Shown here: one piece after another, positions 26,992-35,675 of the stretch | Layout: each line of letters starts with the position of its first letter | Numbering within the stretch: the stretch's first letter is position 1 | From: Hymenobacter mellowenesis | Lineage (GTDB): Bacteria; Bacteroidota; Bacteroidia; Cytophagales; Hymenobacteraceae | Assembly (NCBI RefSeq): GCF_030581005.1 | Contig: NZ_JAUQSX010000012.1 | Location: 124,001-188,000 of the forward strand | Direction of reading: 5' to 3' | DNA length: 64,000 nucleotides | Translations under genes and position numbers: made by a program | The notes under the pieces: model-generated | What the model was told of the DNA's origin: nothing | Database searches by the model: none | The model's input: the letters and a program-made list of their open reading frames with translations, nothing else

Positions 26992-29900
26992 CTATTTATA
27001 CACGCGCTGGTAAAAACTCAAATACCCCGCCAAATCACCCGAGGCTTGCAACAGCGCCAAGTTCTCCATGCTGATAACCAGGGTCTGGTAGCCCTGGCCC
27101 CGCAGGCGCCCCAGCGGCGACTGCGGCCCGCGCAGCTTGGTGGCGTAGCTCTGGGCCACTTTGGCGCCCGGCAGCGCCCGCACCACCACCAGCGTCTGGT
27201 CAGCGCCGAGGGCCGGCGTTTCCACCTGCAGGTTGTTGGCTTTGAAGTAGCGGCCGTTATAAGCGCCCAATTGCGTGGCAAGGTCCGCAGCCGGCGGCGT
27301 GGCTTTCGGAAACACCAGCACCACCGCGTGCGCTCCGCTCAGCTGCGTGGTGTAGGCAGTGGTGGGAGCTTCCGGCGCAGGGGCGGGCGCCGGAGGTGTA
27401 CTAACGGCCGGCGCCGCGCCCGCGCCAGCCGGCGCCGGGGCCGGGGAAGCGGTGGGAGCCGGAACTGAAGCAGCTGGAGCATCTTTTGCGGCTGGAGCTG
27501 CCTTGGTATTCCTGGGTGTCTTGGCCACCGATTTTTCAGTGGCGTCTTTATCCGAAGCAACCACCGACGCGGGCCCGGCCGAACCGCTGGGAGCAGTAGC
27601 TGCTGGTTTCAGGTCAGAGGCCGGGCTTGGGGATGCCGGGGGCGTTTTAGCCGGTTCGGGCACGGCTCCGGTGGGATTCAGGGCCTTGGCCGGGGTTTCG
27701 TCCTCGCGATAAAAAATGCGCATGCGGTTGTCTACCTCGCCGGGGCGGAACAGCGACACCACTGGTTTTTCGGTCGAAGCCAGCGCGCCAGCCAATTGCC
27801 CCGAATCCTGCTTCTTGTAAGCTTCGGCCAGGGCCTGGGCCTGGGGCACCAGTGGGCTGTCGGGGTAGTCTTTGTAGAATTTTTCCACCGATGAGCGCGC
27901 CGTGAGCGGCGCCTGGGTGCGTACCACCAGCAGCGTTTTCATATAAGCCACCCGGTCGCTCAGGTCGCTCTTGGGGTAAAGCTTTTCGGTGCGGGCCAGC
28001 ACGGCGTTGGCCTTGCCAAAATTCTGGTTTTTGTAGTAAGTGAACGCCGAATCGACGCGGCTGGCCACGGCATTGTGCAGCGCCAGCTCGTGCTCGCGGT
28101 ACAAGGGGTCGGCAATCAGCTTGGCGTAGATGGAGGTCGGGAATTCCTTCTGCAGCGCTGCCGCATACTGCGCCATTTTGGCCGCATCGGGCTTGTCCTT
28201 GTAATACAAGTAAAGCAGGTAGTAGGCATCGGGCGCGTGTGCGCCGCGGGTGTAGCGCGTCACCTGCTTTTCGTACGTCTCGAAGCCCTTTTCGCGCTCC
28301 CTCAGCATCTCTTTGTAGATGCCCGCCAACTCGTACAGAGCTGCCTCAATCTGTTTGTCGGATGCCTCCAACTGCGTCGGGGTAGTCGGTAGCGCGCTGC
28401 GGTACTTGGCCACCAGCGCATTTTTCTCAGCGTTGGGGTCTACGGGAGCCGCTTTCGCTATCGAGTCAGCTTTGGCACTGTTCACGGCTGTGGTCGAGTT
28501 GCCGGTCATGCTCAGCGGCACGCCGCCGTTAGCCACAGTGTTGGGCGAACTGCTGGCCTGGCTCACGGTGCGCCAGTTGTCCTGGAGCTGGCGCCCCTGC
28601 CACTTCCGCACAAACTCGGCCCGCGCCGTGCCCAGCGCTGCCGGGTTGTCGAAATACCACTTCGAGCCATTAGCCACGGCCAGCGGGTCGAACGACATCG
28701 GGTCGGCGGCGGTAGAGCCGGGCGCGCCCGGGATGCCGCTCGGCGCCAGGCCGGAGCCGATGCCGCTGCTGCCACTCGGCTGGCGGCTGGCAAACTCCGC
28801 CTCCTTCGCCGCCGCTTTCTGCTGCGCGGCCAGCTTGGCGGCCTCCTTCTGCTTTGCCGTAATTTCCGCCTCGGCATACAGGTTAAGCTGCTGGTCCAGC
28901 GCCTCCTGCGGCAGCTTGGCCAGGGCCTGCAGGCTGTCCTGCGTTTCAATGATGGTGTACTGCTTGGCGAATTCCTTCAGAATGTCGCTGCGCTCCTTGA
29001 TGGCGGCGTAGGTCTTGGCTTCCTTGTTCAGGTTTTGCACCGTGCTGTCGTAATAAGCGGCCGCCAGCCGGTACTTCTGCAGGTTCTCGTAATAGATGCG
29101 GCCCGCCAGCAGGTAGGTGTAGCTTTTCTGCGTCTTGTTGGTAGTAGTGGCCGCAATGGATTGCCGGAGCAGCTTCAGCGCCTCCGGGTAGTTCTTTTCG
29201 CGGTAGTTCAGCCGCGCCATCTCGTAATAAATTTTGTCGCGGTAGTCCTTGTTCTTGAGGTCTTTCAGCAAGCCCGCGAAGTTCTTGTTCAGCCGCTCCC
29301 GGTCCTGCGCCCCCAGCTCCGACACCTGGGCCAGCAGCAGCTTAGCCTGAAAATCCAGCTCGTACGGCGGGTTGCGGCTCAGAATCTGGTCGAGCTGGTC
29401 GTAGGCCTTCTTATTCTCTCCCTGGTCCTGGTAAAGCTGGGCCAGAATGTAGCGCGTGCGCGACCGTTCGTTCTTGAACTCAATCAGCGGAATAGCCTTT
29501 TCCAATTGCGGAATGGCCTTCGCCGGCTCCTCGGTGCGGATGTAGTAGTCGGCCCGCGTCAGGAACAACTGGCGGGCGTCCTGCGGCAAGCCCTGTTCCT
29601 TGTCCAGCAAATCCGACACCGCCTTGGCGCTTTCCATCTCACCCTGCGCCACGAAGGTTCGCATCAGCCCAATCAGGGCCTCGTGCTTGGCGTTGGCGTC
29701 CTTGCTGGTCGAGTTGACATACTTAAATGTCAGCGCCGCGTCATCAAACTGCATCTCATAAAACCGCGCCCAGCCCACCACGATGTAAGCGTCATCAGTC
29801 CAGTCCGAGCCCGGCCGGTTCTGAATTGGCATCGAGGCTTTCTTGATGACGTCGTTCAAATCGGCCCGGCTAGCGCGCACCGTGCCGCTGTCGAGGCTCG

Positions 29901-30132
29901 GAAACAGCGGCAGCGTCTGGTTGTAGTCGTTGATGCGCCCGGCGTAGAGCTTGTCCTCGGTCAGCAGCAGCTTCTGGCGGGCTAGAAAATAGGCGTTGTC
30001 GCGGGCCGCCACGTTGTTGAAGGCGTGGGCCACCAGGTTTTTGTCCGACGCGCAGCCCGCCACGCCCACCCCAATCAGGAAGACCAGCAGCGCCGCCCAG
30101 CGGTATGTCAGCGAAGAATGTGTCAAAGTCAA
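26992..30132 (-). CDS. sprE: T9SS/gliding lipoprotein SprE/PorW family
   Basis: This 1046-residue protein starts with a lipoprotein signal (GVGVAGCASDK). Its body is a long run of TPR-like helical repeats (for example DDAYIVVGWARFYEMQFDDA, KIYYEMARLNYREKNYPEAL, YTYLLAGRIYYENLQKYRLA), followed by a Pro/Ala-rich linker (about 880-935) and a small C-terminal domain (HAVVLVFPKATP, KVAQSYATKLRG, YLSFYQRVYK) shared by SprE/PorW proteins. SprE/PorW is an outer-membrane-associated lipoprotein needed for T9SS and gliding, linking PorK/N to the translocon. It is transcribed divergently from the ATP synthase operon. The assignment rests on the layout and C-terminal domain. Confidence 0.85.
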   Translation of the reverse strand: MTLTHSSLTYRWAALLVFLIGVGVAGCASDKNLVAHAFNNVAARDNAYFLARQKLLLTEDKLYAGRINDYNQTLPLFPSLDSGTVRASRADLNDVIKKASMPIQNRPGSDWTDDAYIVVGWARFYEMQFDDAALTFKYVNSTSKDANAKHEALIGLMRTFVAQGEMESAKAVSDLLDKEQGLPQDARQLFLTRADYYIRTEEPAKAIPQLEKAIPLIEFKNERSRTRYILAQLYQDQGENKKAYDQLDQILSRNPPYELDFQAKLLLAQVSELGAQDRERLNKNFAGLLKDLKNKDYRDKIYYEMARLNYREKNYPEALKLLRQSIAATTTNKTQKSYTYLLAGRIYYENLQKYRLAAAYYDSTVQNLNKEAKTYAAIKERSDILKEFAKQYTIIETQDSLQALAKLPQEALDQQLNLYAEAEITAKQKEAAKLAAQQKAAAKEAEFASRQPSGSSGIGSGLAPSGIPGAPGSTAADPMSFDPLAVANGSKWYFDNPAALGTARAEFVRKWQGRQLQDNWRTVSQASSSPNTVANGGVPLSMTGNSTTAVNSAKADSIAKAAPVDPNAEKNALVAKYRSALPTTPTQLEASDKQIEAALYELAGIYKEMLREREKGFETYEKQVTRYTRGAHAPDAYYLLYLYYKDKPDAAKMAQYAAALQKEFPTSIYAKLIADPLYREHELALHNAVASRVDSAFTYYKNQNFGKANAVLARTEKLYPKSDLSDRVAYMKTLLVVRTQAPLTARSSVEKFYKDYPDSPLVPQAQALAEAYKKQDSGQLAGALASTEKPVVSLFRPGEVDNRMRIFYREDETPAKALNPTGAVPEPAKTPPASPSPASDLKPAATAPSGSAGPASVVASDKDATEKSVAKTPRNTKAAPAAKDAPAASVPAPTASPAPAPAGAGAAPAVSTPPAPAPAPEAPTTAYTTQLSGAHAVVLVFPKATPPAADLATQLGAYNGRYFKANNLQVETPALGADQTLVVVRALPGAKVAQSYATKLRGPQSPLGRLRGQGYQTLVISMENLALLQASGDLAGYLSFYQRVYK

Positions 30133-30267
30133 AGCAATAGGAAAGGACGGGTCCGGGCTGGCGAAACGCGCAAAGCTCCCGGAAATGTTCGATAACTCCG
30201 CACGTTAACGAAGCGGAACGAGTAAAATTACGTTTTTCCCGGTCCAAACCCCGCGCGCGCCCCGTCG

Positions 30268-30275
30268 TAACTTTG
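30268..30275 (+). promoter_or_regulatory. -7 box TAACTTTG ahead of the ATP synthase operon
   Basis: TAACTTTG is an exact TAnnTTTG match 23 bases before the atpZ-like ATG, in the divergent region with the SprE/PorW gene. It is the best candidate promoter for the whole atp operon. Confidence 0.5.
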
Positions 30276-30298
30276 CCAACCGCCCTTCCTTCCCGCCC

Positions 30299-30532
30299 AT
30301 GCCCACCCCTCCCGACCCCCAGCCCGCCGGCAACAGCCGCCTCCAAGCCGTGATGAAGTACTCCGGCCTGGCCTTCCAGATGCTGGCCATCATCGGCGGC
30401 AGCGCTTGGCTCGGCTACTGGCTCGACGGAAAATTCAACACGCAGCCCTGGCTCACCATTGTGCTGTTGCTCCTGGGCGTCTTCGTAGCCGTGTTTCAGG
30501 TTATCCGCAGCCTCACCAAGGAGTCGTTATAG
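30299..30532 (+). CDS. atpZ: AtpZ/AtpI-family ATP synthase assembly protein
   Basis: The 77-residue product has two membrane helices (about 22-42 and 50-70) and the family pattern YSGLAFQMLAIIGGSAWLGYWLD. AtpZ-type proteins precede F-type ATPase genes in many bacteria and help assemble or stabilise the c-ring. It opens the atp operon here. A perfect 39-bp inverted repeat follows, so distance to the next gene is 156 bases instead of the usual few. Confidence 0.85.
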   Translation: MPTPPDPQPAGNSRLQAVMKYSGLAFQMLAIIGGSAWLGYWLDGKFNTQPWLTIVLLLLGVFVAVFQVIRSLTKESL

Positions 30533-30549
30533 TTGAAACGCTACACTTG

Positions 30550-30662
30550 GTCATGCTGAGCGGAGGCGCAGCCGCAGTCGAAGCATCTCTACTGCAATAG
30601 TAAATGATTACGTTGCGCGGTAAAGATGCTTCGACTGCGGCTGCGCCTCCGCTCAGCATGAC
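30550..30662. repeat. Palindromic element, TCATGCTGAGC family (A), perfect 39-bp arms
   Basis: Arms 30550-30588 and 30624-30662 are perfectly complementary over 39 bp and read GTCATGCTGAGCGGAGGCGC inward. The 35-base spacer includes GATTACGTTGCGCGG, related to the spacer at 38714-38813. It lies inside the atp operon between atpZ and the AtpI-like gene. The perfect arms suggest recent arrival or active maintenance. Confidence 0.95.
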
Positions 30663-30688
30663 GTTTTGTTTTTGACTTTGCCCCACCC

Positions 30689-31096
30689 ATGCCCAAGTTC
30701 CCACGCCAGTTCCTTGTCTTCACCGCTGCGCTGGGCCTGCCCATCTACGTCCTGCACCGTGTCTACGGCGCGGCCGTCATCCACCCGCGCACCGGCCTGC
30801 TGTTCGCTGTCATGGCTGCCCTCACCTACTTCGCCTACAGCCTCACCGCGCGCCTCGTGGCCCGCGACCCCAATAGCCTCGGCATGGGCTACCTCATCGG
30901 CATGACGGTCCGCTTACTCACCTCACTGGGCCTCGTGACGTGGCTGCTGAGCAGCGGAATTGCGCGCGAGCCGCGGGGCGTCTGGACCTTCCTCGGGGCC
31001 TTCTTCATCCTGTACTTTTCGTGGGCCGGGTTTGAAATCTGGGCTACTTTGAGTAACTTGCGGCCGATTTCAGGAAAGCAAGTAACGCAAACATAG
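30689..31096 (+). CDS. AtpI-like membrane protein of the atp operon
   Basis: The 135-residue product has four membrane helices (for example FLVFTAALGLPIYVLH, LLFAVMAALTYFAYSL, MTVRLLTSLGLVTWLL, FLGAFFILYFSWAGFEIW). Position between atpZ and atpB, and topology, fit an AtpI-like subunit or assembly factor. Sequence identity to known AtpI is not obvious by eye, so the role is an inference from context. Confidence 0.65.
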   Translation: MPKFPRQFLVFTAALGLPIYVLHRVYGAAVIHPRTGLLFAVMAALTYFAYSLTARLVARDPNSLGMGYLIGMTVRLLTSLGLVTWLLSSGIAREPRGVWTFLGAFFILYFSWAGFEIWATLSNLRPISGKQVTQT

Positions 31097-31132
31097 TGCG
31101 TTAGCCTGAAATCAGTCATTAATTAACTTTGG

Positions 31133-32194
31133 ATGAAGCGTTTACTCTCGATTCTTCTTTGTTTCGTTTCCCTCTCCGTTTTCGCTAACGAGCCCGCCGG
31201 CGAGGGCGCAAAGGCCGAAGGCTTCAATCCCGGCGAAATGATTTTGCACCACATCGGCGATTCGCACGAGTGGCATTGGCTGGCCACCGACAACGGCAAT
31301 TTCACCACCTACCTGCCCATCATCGCCTACCGCCCCAACAAAGGCGTGTCGGTGTTCTCCTCCGAGAAAATCTCCAACGGCGAAGCCGAAGGCGCCGCCA
31401 AAGAATACGACGGCCTGAAGCTGGAGCACGAGCACCTCGTGAGCACCGATGGCAGCAAAGTCTACGACTTCTCCATCACCAAAAACGTGGCCGGCCTCAT
31501 TGGCAGCGCCATCCTGATGCTCGTCGTGTTCACCCTCGTAGCCAGCGGCTACAAGAAAAACCACGGCCGCGCCCCCAAAGGCATTCAGTCGTTCTTCGAG
31601 CCCATCATCGTCTTCATCCGCGACGAAGTAGCCAAGAAAAACATCGGCCCGAAGTACGAGCGTTACATGCCGTACCTGCTCACGGTGTTCTTCTTCATCT
31701 GGTTCAACAACCTGCTGGGCCTCACGCCCGGCGCAGCCAACCTCTCTGGCAACATCGCCGTGACCATGGTGCTGGCCGTGATGACCCTGATTATCACGCT
31801 GGCTTCGAGCAACAAGTACTACTGGGCCCACATTTTCGCCACGCCCGGCGTGCCCAAGCCCCTGCTGCCCATCATGATTATCGTGGAGGTGATTGGCATT
31901 TTCACTAAGCCCTTCTCGCTCATGATTCGTTTGTTCGCCAACATCACGGCGGGCCACATCGTGGTGCTGAGCTTCATCAGCTTGGTGTTCATCTTTAAAT
32001 CGTGGGCCGTAGCGCCGGTGACCTTGGCTTTCGGCCTGTTCATCAACGTGCTCGAATTGCTGGTGGCCGTGCTGCAGGCCTTCATCTTCACGCTACTCAC
32101 CTCCATGTACATCGGCGGCGCGGTAGAAGAGCACCACGACGCCGACATGCAAATGGGCTACGACGACGGCTCTGCCTCGACCCACGCCCACTAA
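31133..32194 (+). CDS. atpB: F0F1 ATP synthase subunit a
   Basis: The 353-residue membrane subunit forms the proton half-channels against the c-ring. It carries an N-terminal signal-like helix and a roughly 110-residue extracytoplasmic lead, as is usual in Bacteroidota, followed by about six helices. The essential Arg266 is in SLMIRLFANITAGH, and the last helix contains VAVLQAFIFTLLTSMYIGGAV. A His/Asp-rich tail ends the protein. A TAACTTTG box sits two bases before the ATG. Confidence 0.95.
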   Translation: MKRLLSILLCFVSLSVFANEPAGEGAKAEGFNPGEMILHHIGDSHEWHWLATDNGNFTTYLPIIAYRPNKGVSVFSSEKISNGEAEGAAKEYDGLKLEHEHLVSTDGSKVYDFSITKNVAGLIGSAILMLVVFTLVASGYKKNHGRAPKGIQSFFEPIIVFIRDEVAKKNIGPKYERYMPYLLTVFFFIWFNNLLGLTPGAANLSGNIAVTMVLAVMTLIITLASSNKYYWAHIFATPGVPKPLLPIMIIVEVIGIFTKPFSLMIRLFANITAGHIVVLSFISLVFIFKSWAVAPVTLAFGLFINVLELLVAVLQAFIFTLLTSMYIGGAVEEHHDADMQMGYDDGSASTHAH

Positions 32195-32258
32195 CCTGAC
32201 TTAACCGGCCGGGCGCCCGCCGCCCGCCAACTGGCTGTTTCGGCCAGACCGTGGCAAT

Positions 32259-32269
32259 CCCCCCCCCCC
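32259..32269 (+). repeat. Homopolymer tract of 11 C
   Basis: Eleven consecutive Cs lie in the 122-base gap between atpB and atpE, followed by a pyrimidine-rich stretch up to the atpE ATG. It is outside any credible reading frame. Such a tract is prone to length change on replication. Confidence 0.85.
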
Positions 32270-32316
32270 GCTGCGGGACTGACGAACTTTTTCTTTTCCC
32301 CCTTTTTCCAATTTTT

Positions 32317-32592
32317 ATGTTGCTCTCTTTGTTTTTGCAAGCTGTCGCTATGGCGGCTAACTACGGTCCTGGTCTGGCTGTAATGGGTGCCGGTATCGGT
32401 GCTGGTCTGGTAGCTCTGGGCGTTGGCCTGGGCATTGGCCGCATCGGCGGCAGCGCCATGGATGCTATCGGCCGTCAGCCGGAAGCTTCGGGCAAAATCC
32501 AGACGGCTATGATTATCGCCGCCGCTCTGATTGAAGGTCTGGGCCTGTTCGCAGTCGTAGTCTGCGTGCTTATCTGGACGAAACTCGTTTAG
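32317..32592 (+). CDS. atpE: F0F1 ATP synthase subunit c
   Basis: The 91-residue proteolipid has two membrane helices joined by a polar loop with GRQPEA. The ion-binding carboxylate is Glu73 in AAALIEGLGLFAVVV; surrounding residues look like a proton rather than a sodium site. The Gly-rich first helix (GAGIGAGLVALGVGLGIG) packs the c-ring. The ATG at 32317 is chosen because an upstream GTG frame crosses the C tract and gives a proline run. Confidence 0.95.
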   Translation: MLLSLFLQAVAMAANYGPGLAVMGAGIGAGLVALGVGLGIGRIGGSAMDAIGRQPEASGKIQTAMIIAAALIEGLGLFAVVVCVLIWTKLV

Positions 32593-32625
32593 TGCCGGCC
32601 GGGCTTCGGGCCCGGAAGTAGTTGG

Positions 32626-32671
32626 AAGCCCGCCGCCCGCTGCTGCAAAATGCAGTTGGCGCGGCGGGCTT
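32626..32671 (+). other. Hairpin between atpE and atpF
   Basis: AAGCCCGCCGCCCGCTGCTGC and its imperfect complement close over a 5-base AAAAT loop, giving about 18 paired bases. There is no T run, so transcription could pass through. It would fold in the atp mRNA directly after the highly translated atpE. Confidence 0.75.
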
Positions 32672-32725
32672 ACCTGCTCCTAATCTGTTATTTGATTAGT
32701 TGACATTCTTTAAAATACAATCGCA

Positions 32726-33226
32726 ATGCTGCCAGCTTTTTTATCCCCTGAACTCGGCCTGATTTTCTGGCAACTGGTTATTTTCCTGCTGGTGTTGTTC
32801 CTGCTGGCGAAGTTTGCCTGGAAGCCGATTTTGTTGGCCCTCAAAGAGCGCGAAGACAACATCGAAGGCGCTCTGCGCATGGCCGACCAGGCCAAGATTG
32901 AAATGCAGCAGCTGAAAGCCGGCAACGAGAAGTTGCTCGCCGATGCCCGCCTCGAGCGCGACCGCATGATGCAGGAAGCCACCCAAATGGCCAACCAGCA
33001 CCGCGAAGCCGAAAAGGCCCGCGCCACCGCCGAAGCCAACACCATCATCCAGCAAGCCCGCGAAGCCATCCAGACGGAGAAAAACGCGGCCCTGGCCGAA
33101 GTGAAAAACACCGCCGCCAAGCTGTCGCTCGACATCGCCGAGCGCATCCTGCGCCGCGAGCTGACCGACCCCGCCGCCCAAACGCAGCTGGTCGATTCTT
33201 ACCTGAAAGACGTGAAATTGAACTAA
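32726..33226 (+). CDS. atpF: F0F1 ATP synthase subunit b
   Basis: The 166-residue stator subunit has one N-terminal membrane helix (GLIFWQLVIFLLVLFLLAKF) and a long charged helix (from about 35 to 150) that dimerises and reaches up to F1. The segment WKPILLALKEREDNIEGAL is typical. The next gene, atpH, is separated by a palindrome of about 100 bases. Confidence 0.95.
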   Translation: MLPAFLSPELGLIFWQLVIFLLVLFLLAKFAWKPILLALKEREDNIEGALRMADQAKIEMQQLKAGNEKLLADARLERDRMMQEATQMANQHREAEKARATAEANTIIQQAREAIQTEKNAALAEVKNTAAKLSLDIAERILRRELTDPAAQTQLVDSYLKDVKLN

Positions 33227-33230
33227 CGTC

Positions 33231-33333
33231 TGTCATGCTGACGAAGGAAGCATCTTATCACCGCTGCTTTCGTCAGATTTAGCTTACCGAGCGGCGCGAA
33301 CCTGATAAGATGCTTCGCAAGCTCAGCATGACA
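33231..33333. repeat. Palindromic element, TCATGCTGA family (A)
   Basis: Imperfect arms (33231-33260, 33303-33333) read TGTCATGCTGA inward and share GCATCTTATCA next to the spacer. The element starts five bases after the atpF stop and ends 14 bases before the atpH ATG, filling the whole intercistronic gap. Confidence 0.9.
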
Positions 33334-33347
33334 AACTTCAAAAAACT

Positions 33348-33908
33348 ATGGCTGACCAACGAGTAGCGGCCCGCTACGCCAAGTCGCTCCTCGACTTGGG
33401 CAAGGAGATGGGCACCCTGAGCGCAGTGAAAGCGGACATGGACCTGCTGAGCAAAACCATGGCCGAAAGCCGCGAACTGCGCCTGCTGCTGCGCAACCCG
33501 ATTGTGAAGCACGACAAGAAGCTGGCCATCCTGAACGCCATCTTCAAAGGCAAGGTGTCGGACATGACGCTGCGCTTCTTCACCATCCTTACCGAGAAAA
33601 ACCGCGAGTCGGCCATCGAAGGCATCGGACCCGAGTTTCTGGCGCAGTACAACGTGATGCAGGGCGTGCAAGCGGCCCAGGTTACGTCGGCCACGCCGCT
33701 GTCGGCTGCCGCCCGCGCCGAGATTCAGGCGCTGGTGACCAAGCAAACTGGCTTGGCCGAGGTGCAGCTCACCGAGAAAGTGGACCCGGAACTCATCGGC
33801 GGCTTCGTGCTGCGGGTGGGCGACAACCAGATTGACGATTCCGTGCGCACGAGCCTTCGCAAGATGCGCACGTCGCTGCAAGAAAATTCTTACCAACAAA
33901 AACTGTAG
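33348..33908 (+). CDS. atpH: F0F1 ATP synthase subunit delta
   Basis: The 186-residue stator protein joins F1 to subunit b. It has the OSCP/delta pattern: VAARYAKSLLDLGKE at the start, NPIVKHDKKLAILNAIF in the N-terminal helical domain, and VTSATPLSAAARAEIQALV then VDPELIGGFVLRVGD in the C-terminal domain. The stop TAG is the foot of the next repeat element. Confidence 0.95.
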   Translation: MADQRVAARYAKSLLDLGKEMGTLSAVKADMDLLSKTMAESRELRLLLRNPIVKHDKKLAILNAIFKGKVSDMTLRFFTILTEKNRESAIEGIGPEFLAQYNVMQGVQAAQVTSATPLSAAARAEIQALVTKQTGLAEVQLTEKVDPELIGGFVLRVGDNQIDDSVRTSLRKMRTSLQENSYQQKL

Positions 33909-33980
33909 GGTATAGGAAAGTTGGGATAGGGGATACGCTCTCATTGTCCCTGCCCCATATCCCGTATTCCCTATACCTTA
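33905..33980. repeat. Palindromic element, GTAGGGTATAGG family (D2)
   Basis: Imperfect arms of about 30 bp read GTAGGGTATAGG from the left and TAAGGTATAGGG from the right strand, around a pyrimidine-rich centre. The TAG at 33906-33908 is the atpH stop codon. The element ends 13 bases before atpA, so it fills the gap. The arms are G/purine-rich and internally repetitive, like those at 10126 and 35579. Confidence 0.8.
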
Positions 33981-33993
33981 ATTCCCAATACAA

Positions 33994-35574
33994 ATGGCAG
34001 AAGTACGTCCGGATGAAGTCTCCGCAATCCTGCGGCAGCAACTGTCCAATTTCAAGTCGGAAGCCGAGCTGGAAGAAGTCGGCACCGTGTTGCAGGTCGG
34101 CGACGGCGTGGCCCGCATCTACGGTTTGAGCAAAGCCCAGGCCGGCGAACTGATTGAATTCGAGAACGGCCTGCAAGGCCTCGTGCTCAACCTGGAAGAA
34201 GACAACGTGGGTGCCGTAATGCTCGGCGACTACTCGGAAATCCGGGAAGGCGCTACGGTGAAGCGCACTAACAAAATCGCCTCCATTAAAGTGGGCGAGG
34301 GCATTGTGGGCCGCGTGGTAAACACGCTGGGCCAGCCCATCGACGGCCGCGGCCCCATCCAGGGCGAGCTGTACGAGATGCCGCTGGAGCGCAAGGCGCC
34401 CGGCGTAATCTACCGTCAGCCCGTGACCGAGCCGATGCAAACCGGCATCAAGTCGATTGACGCGATGATTCCGATTGGCCGTGGCCAGCGCGAGCTGATT
34501 ATCGGTGACCGCCAGACCGGTAAGTCGGCCGTGGCCATCGATACCATCATCAACCAGCGCGAGTTCTTCGAAGCCGGCCAGCCGGTGTTCTGCATCTACG
34601 TCGCCATCGGCCAGAAGGCCTCGACGGTGGCCCAGGTGGTGAACGCCTTGACCAAAGGCGGCGCAATGGACTACACCGTGGTGGTAGCCGCTTCGGCTTC
34701 CGACCCAGCTCCGCTGCAATTCTATGCTCCCTTTACCGGTGCTGCCATTGGCGAATTCTTCCGCGATACGGGTCGTCCGGCGCTGGTGGTTTACGATGAC
34801 TTGTCGAAGCAAGCTGTGGCTTACCGCGAGGTGTCGCTGCTGCTGCGCCGTCCTCCGGGCCGCGAGGCGTACCCCGGCGACGTGTTCTACCTGCACAGCC
34901 GTTTGCTGGAGCGGGCCGCTAAAATCAACGCTTCGGACGAGATTGCGCGGAACATGAACGACCTACCCGACAGCATCAAGCACCTGGTGAAAGGCGGCGG
35001 TTCGCTGACGGCGCTGCCCCTGATTGAGACGCAGGCCGGTGACGTATCGGCTTACATCCCAACCAACGTGATTTCGATTACGGACGGCCAGATTTTCCTC
35101 GAGACCAACCTGTTCAACTCGGGCGTTCGCCCGGCTATCAACGTGGGTATCTCGGTATCGCGCGTGGGTGGTAACGCCCAGATTAAGTCGATGAAGAAAG
35201 TGGCCGGTACGCTGAAGCTCGACCAGGCCCAGTTCCGCGAGCTGGAAGCCTTCGCCAAGTTCGGCTCCGACCTCGACGCCTCGACCAAGCTCACCATCGA
35301 GCGCGGCCGTCGCAACCTGGAGATTCTGAAGCAGCCCCAGTACTCGCCCGTGAAGGTGGAAGACCAGGTGGCCATCATCTACGCCGCCACCAACGGCCTC
35401 CTCGACAACGTACCTGTGAACCGCGTGCGCGAGTTCGAGAAGGAGTTCGGCCAGACGATGAACTCGCGCTACCCCGACGTGCTGAAGGCCCTGAAAGCCG
35501 GTAAGCTGGAGGATGCCGGCACCAAGGCCATCCGCGAGGTAGCCAAGGACGTTTCGGCGAACTACGCCAAGTAA
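33994..35574 (+). CDS. atpA: F0F1 ATP synthase subunit alpha
   Basis: The 526-residue F1 subunit carries the non-catalytic nucleotide site. The P-loop GDRQTGKSA is at 171-179, preceded by GIKSIDAMIPIGRGQRELI. The PAINVGISVSRVGG motif is typical of alpha. Length is normal. The catalytic beta subunit gene (atpD) is not in this operon. Confidence 0.97.
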   Translation: MAEVRPDEVSAILRQQLSNFKSEAELEEVGTVLQVGDGVARIYGLSKAQAGELIEFENGLQGLVLNLEEDNVGAVMLGDYSEIREGATVKRTNKIASIKVGEGIVGRVVNTLGQPIDGRGPIQGELYEMPLERKAPGVIYRQPVTEPMQTGIKSIDAMIPIGRGQRELIIGDRQTGKSAVAIDTIINQREFFEAGQPVFCIYVAIGQKASTVAQVVNALTKGGAMDYTVVVAASASDPAPLQFYAPFTGAAIGEFFRDTGRPALVVYDDLSKQAVAYREVSLLLRRPPGREAYPGDVFYLHSRLLERAAKINASDEIARNMNDLPDSIKHLVKGGGSLTALPLIETQAGDVSAYIPTNVISITDGQIFLETNLFNSGVRPAINVGISVSRVGGNAQIKSMKKVAGTLKLDQAQFRELEAFAKFGSDLDASTKLTIERGRRNLEILKQPQYSPVKVEDQVAIIYAATNGLLDNVPVNRVREFEKEFGQTMNSRYPDVLKALKAGKLEDAGTKAIREVAKDVSANYAK

Positions 35575-35578
35575 ATTT

Positions 35579-35666
35579 TTAATGAGGAGTGCAGAATGAG
35601 GAATGAGGAATTGTCGCTTTCGTTTCTGAAGCATCAATCCTTCATTCTTCATTCCTCATTCTTAAT
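35579..35666. repeat. Palindromic element, AATGAGGAATGAGG family (D3)
   Basis: Arms (about 35579-35613 and 35635-35666) pair imperfectly; reading inward each holds repeats of GAATGAGGAATGA. The element starts five bases after the atpA stop and ends 10 bases before atpG, again filling the gap. It lacks the GTAG foot. Confidence 0.82.
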
Positions 35667-35675
35667 TCAACCTAA

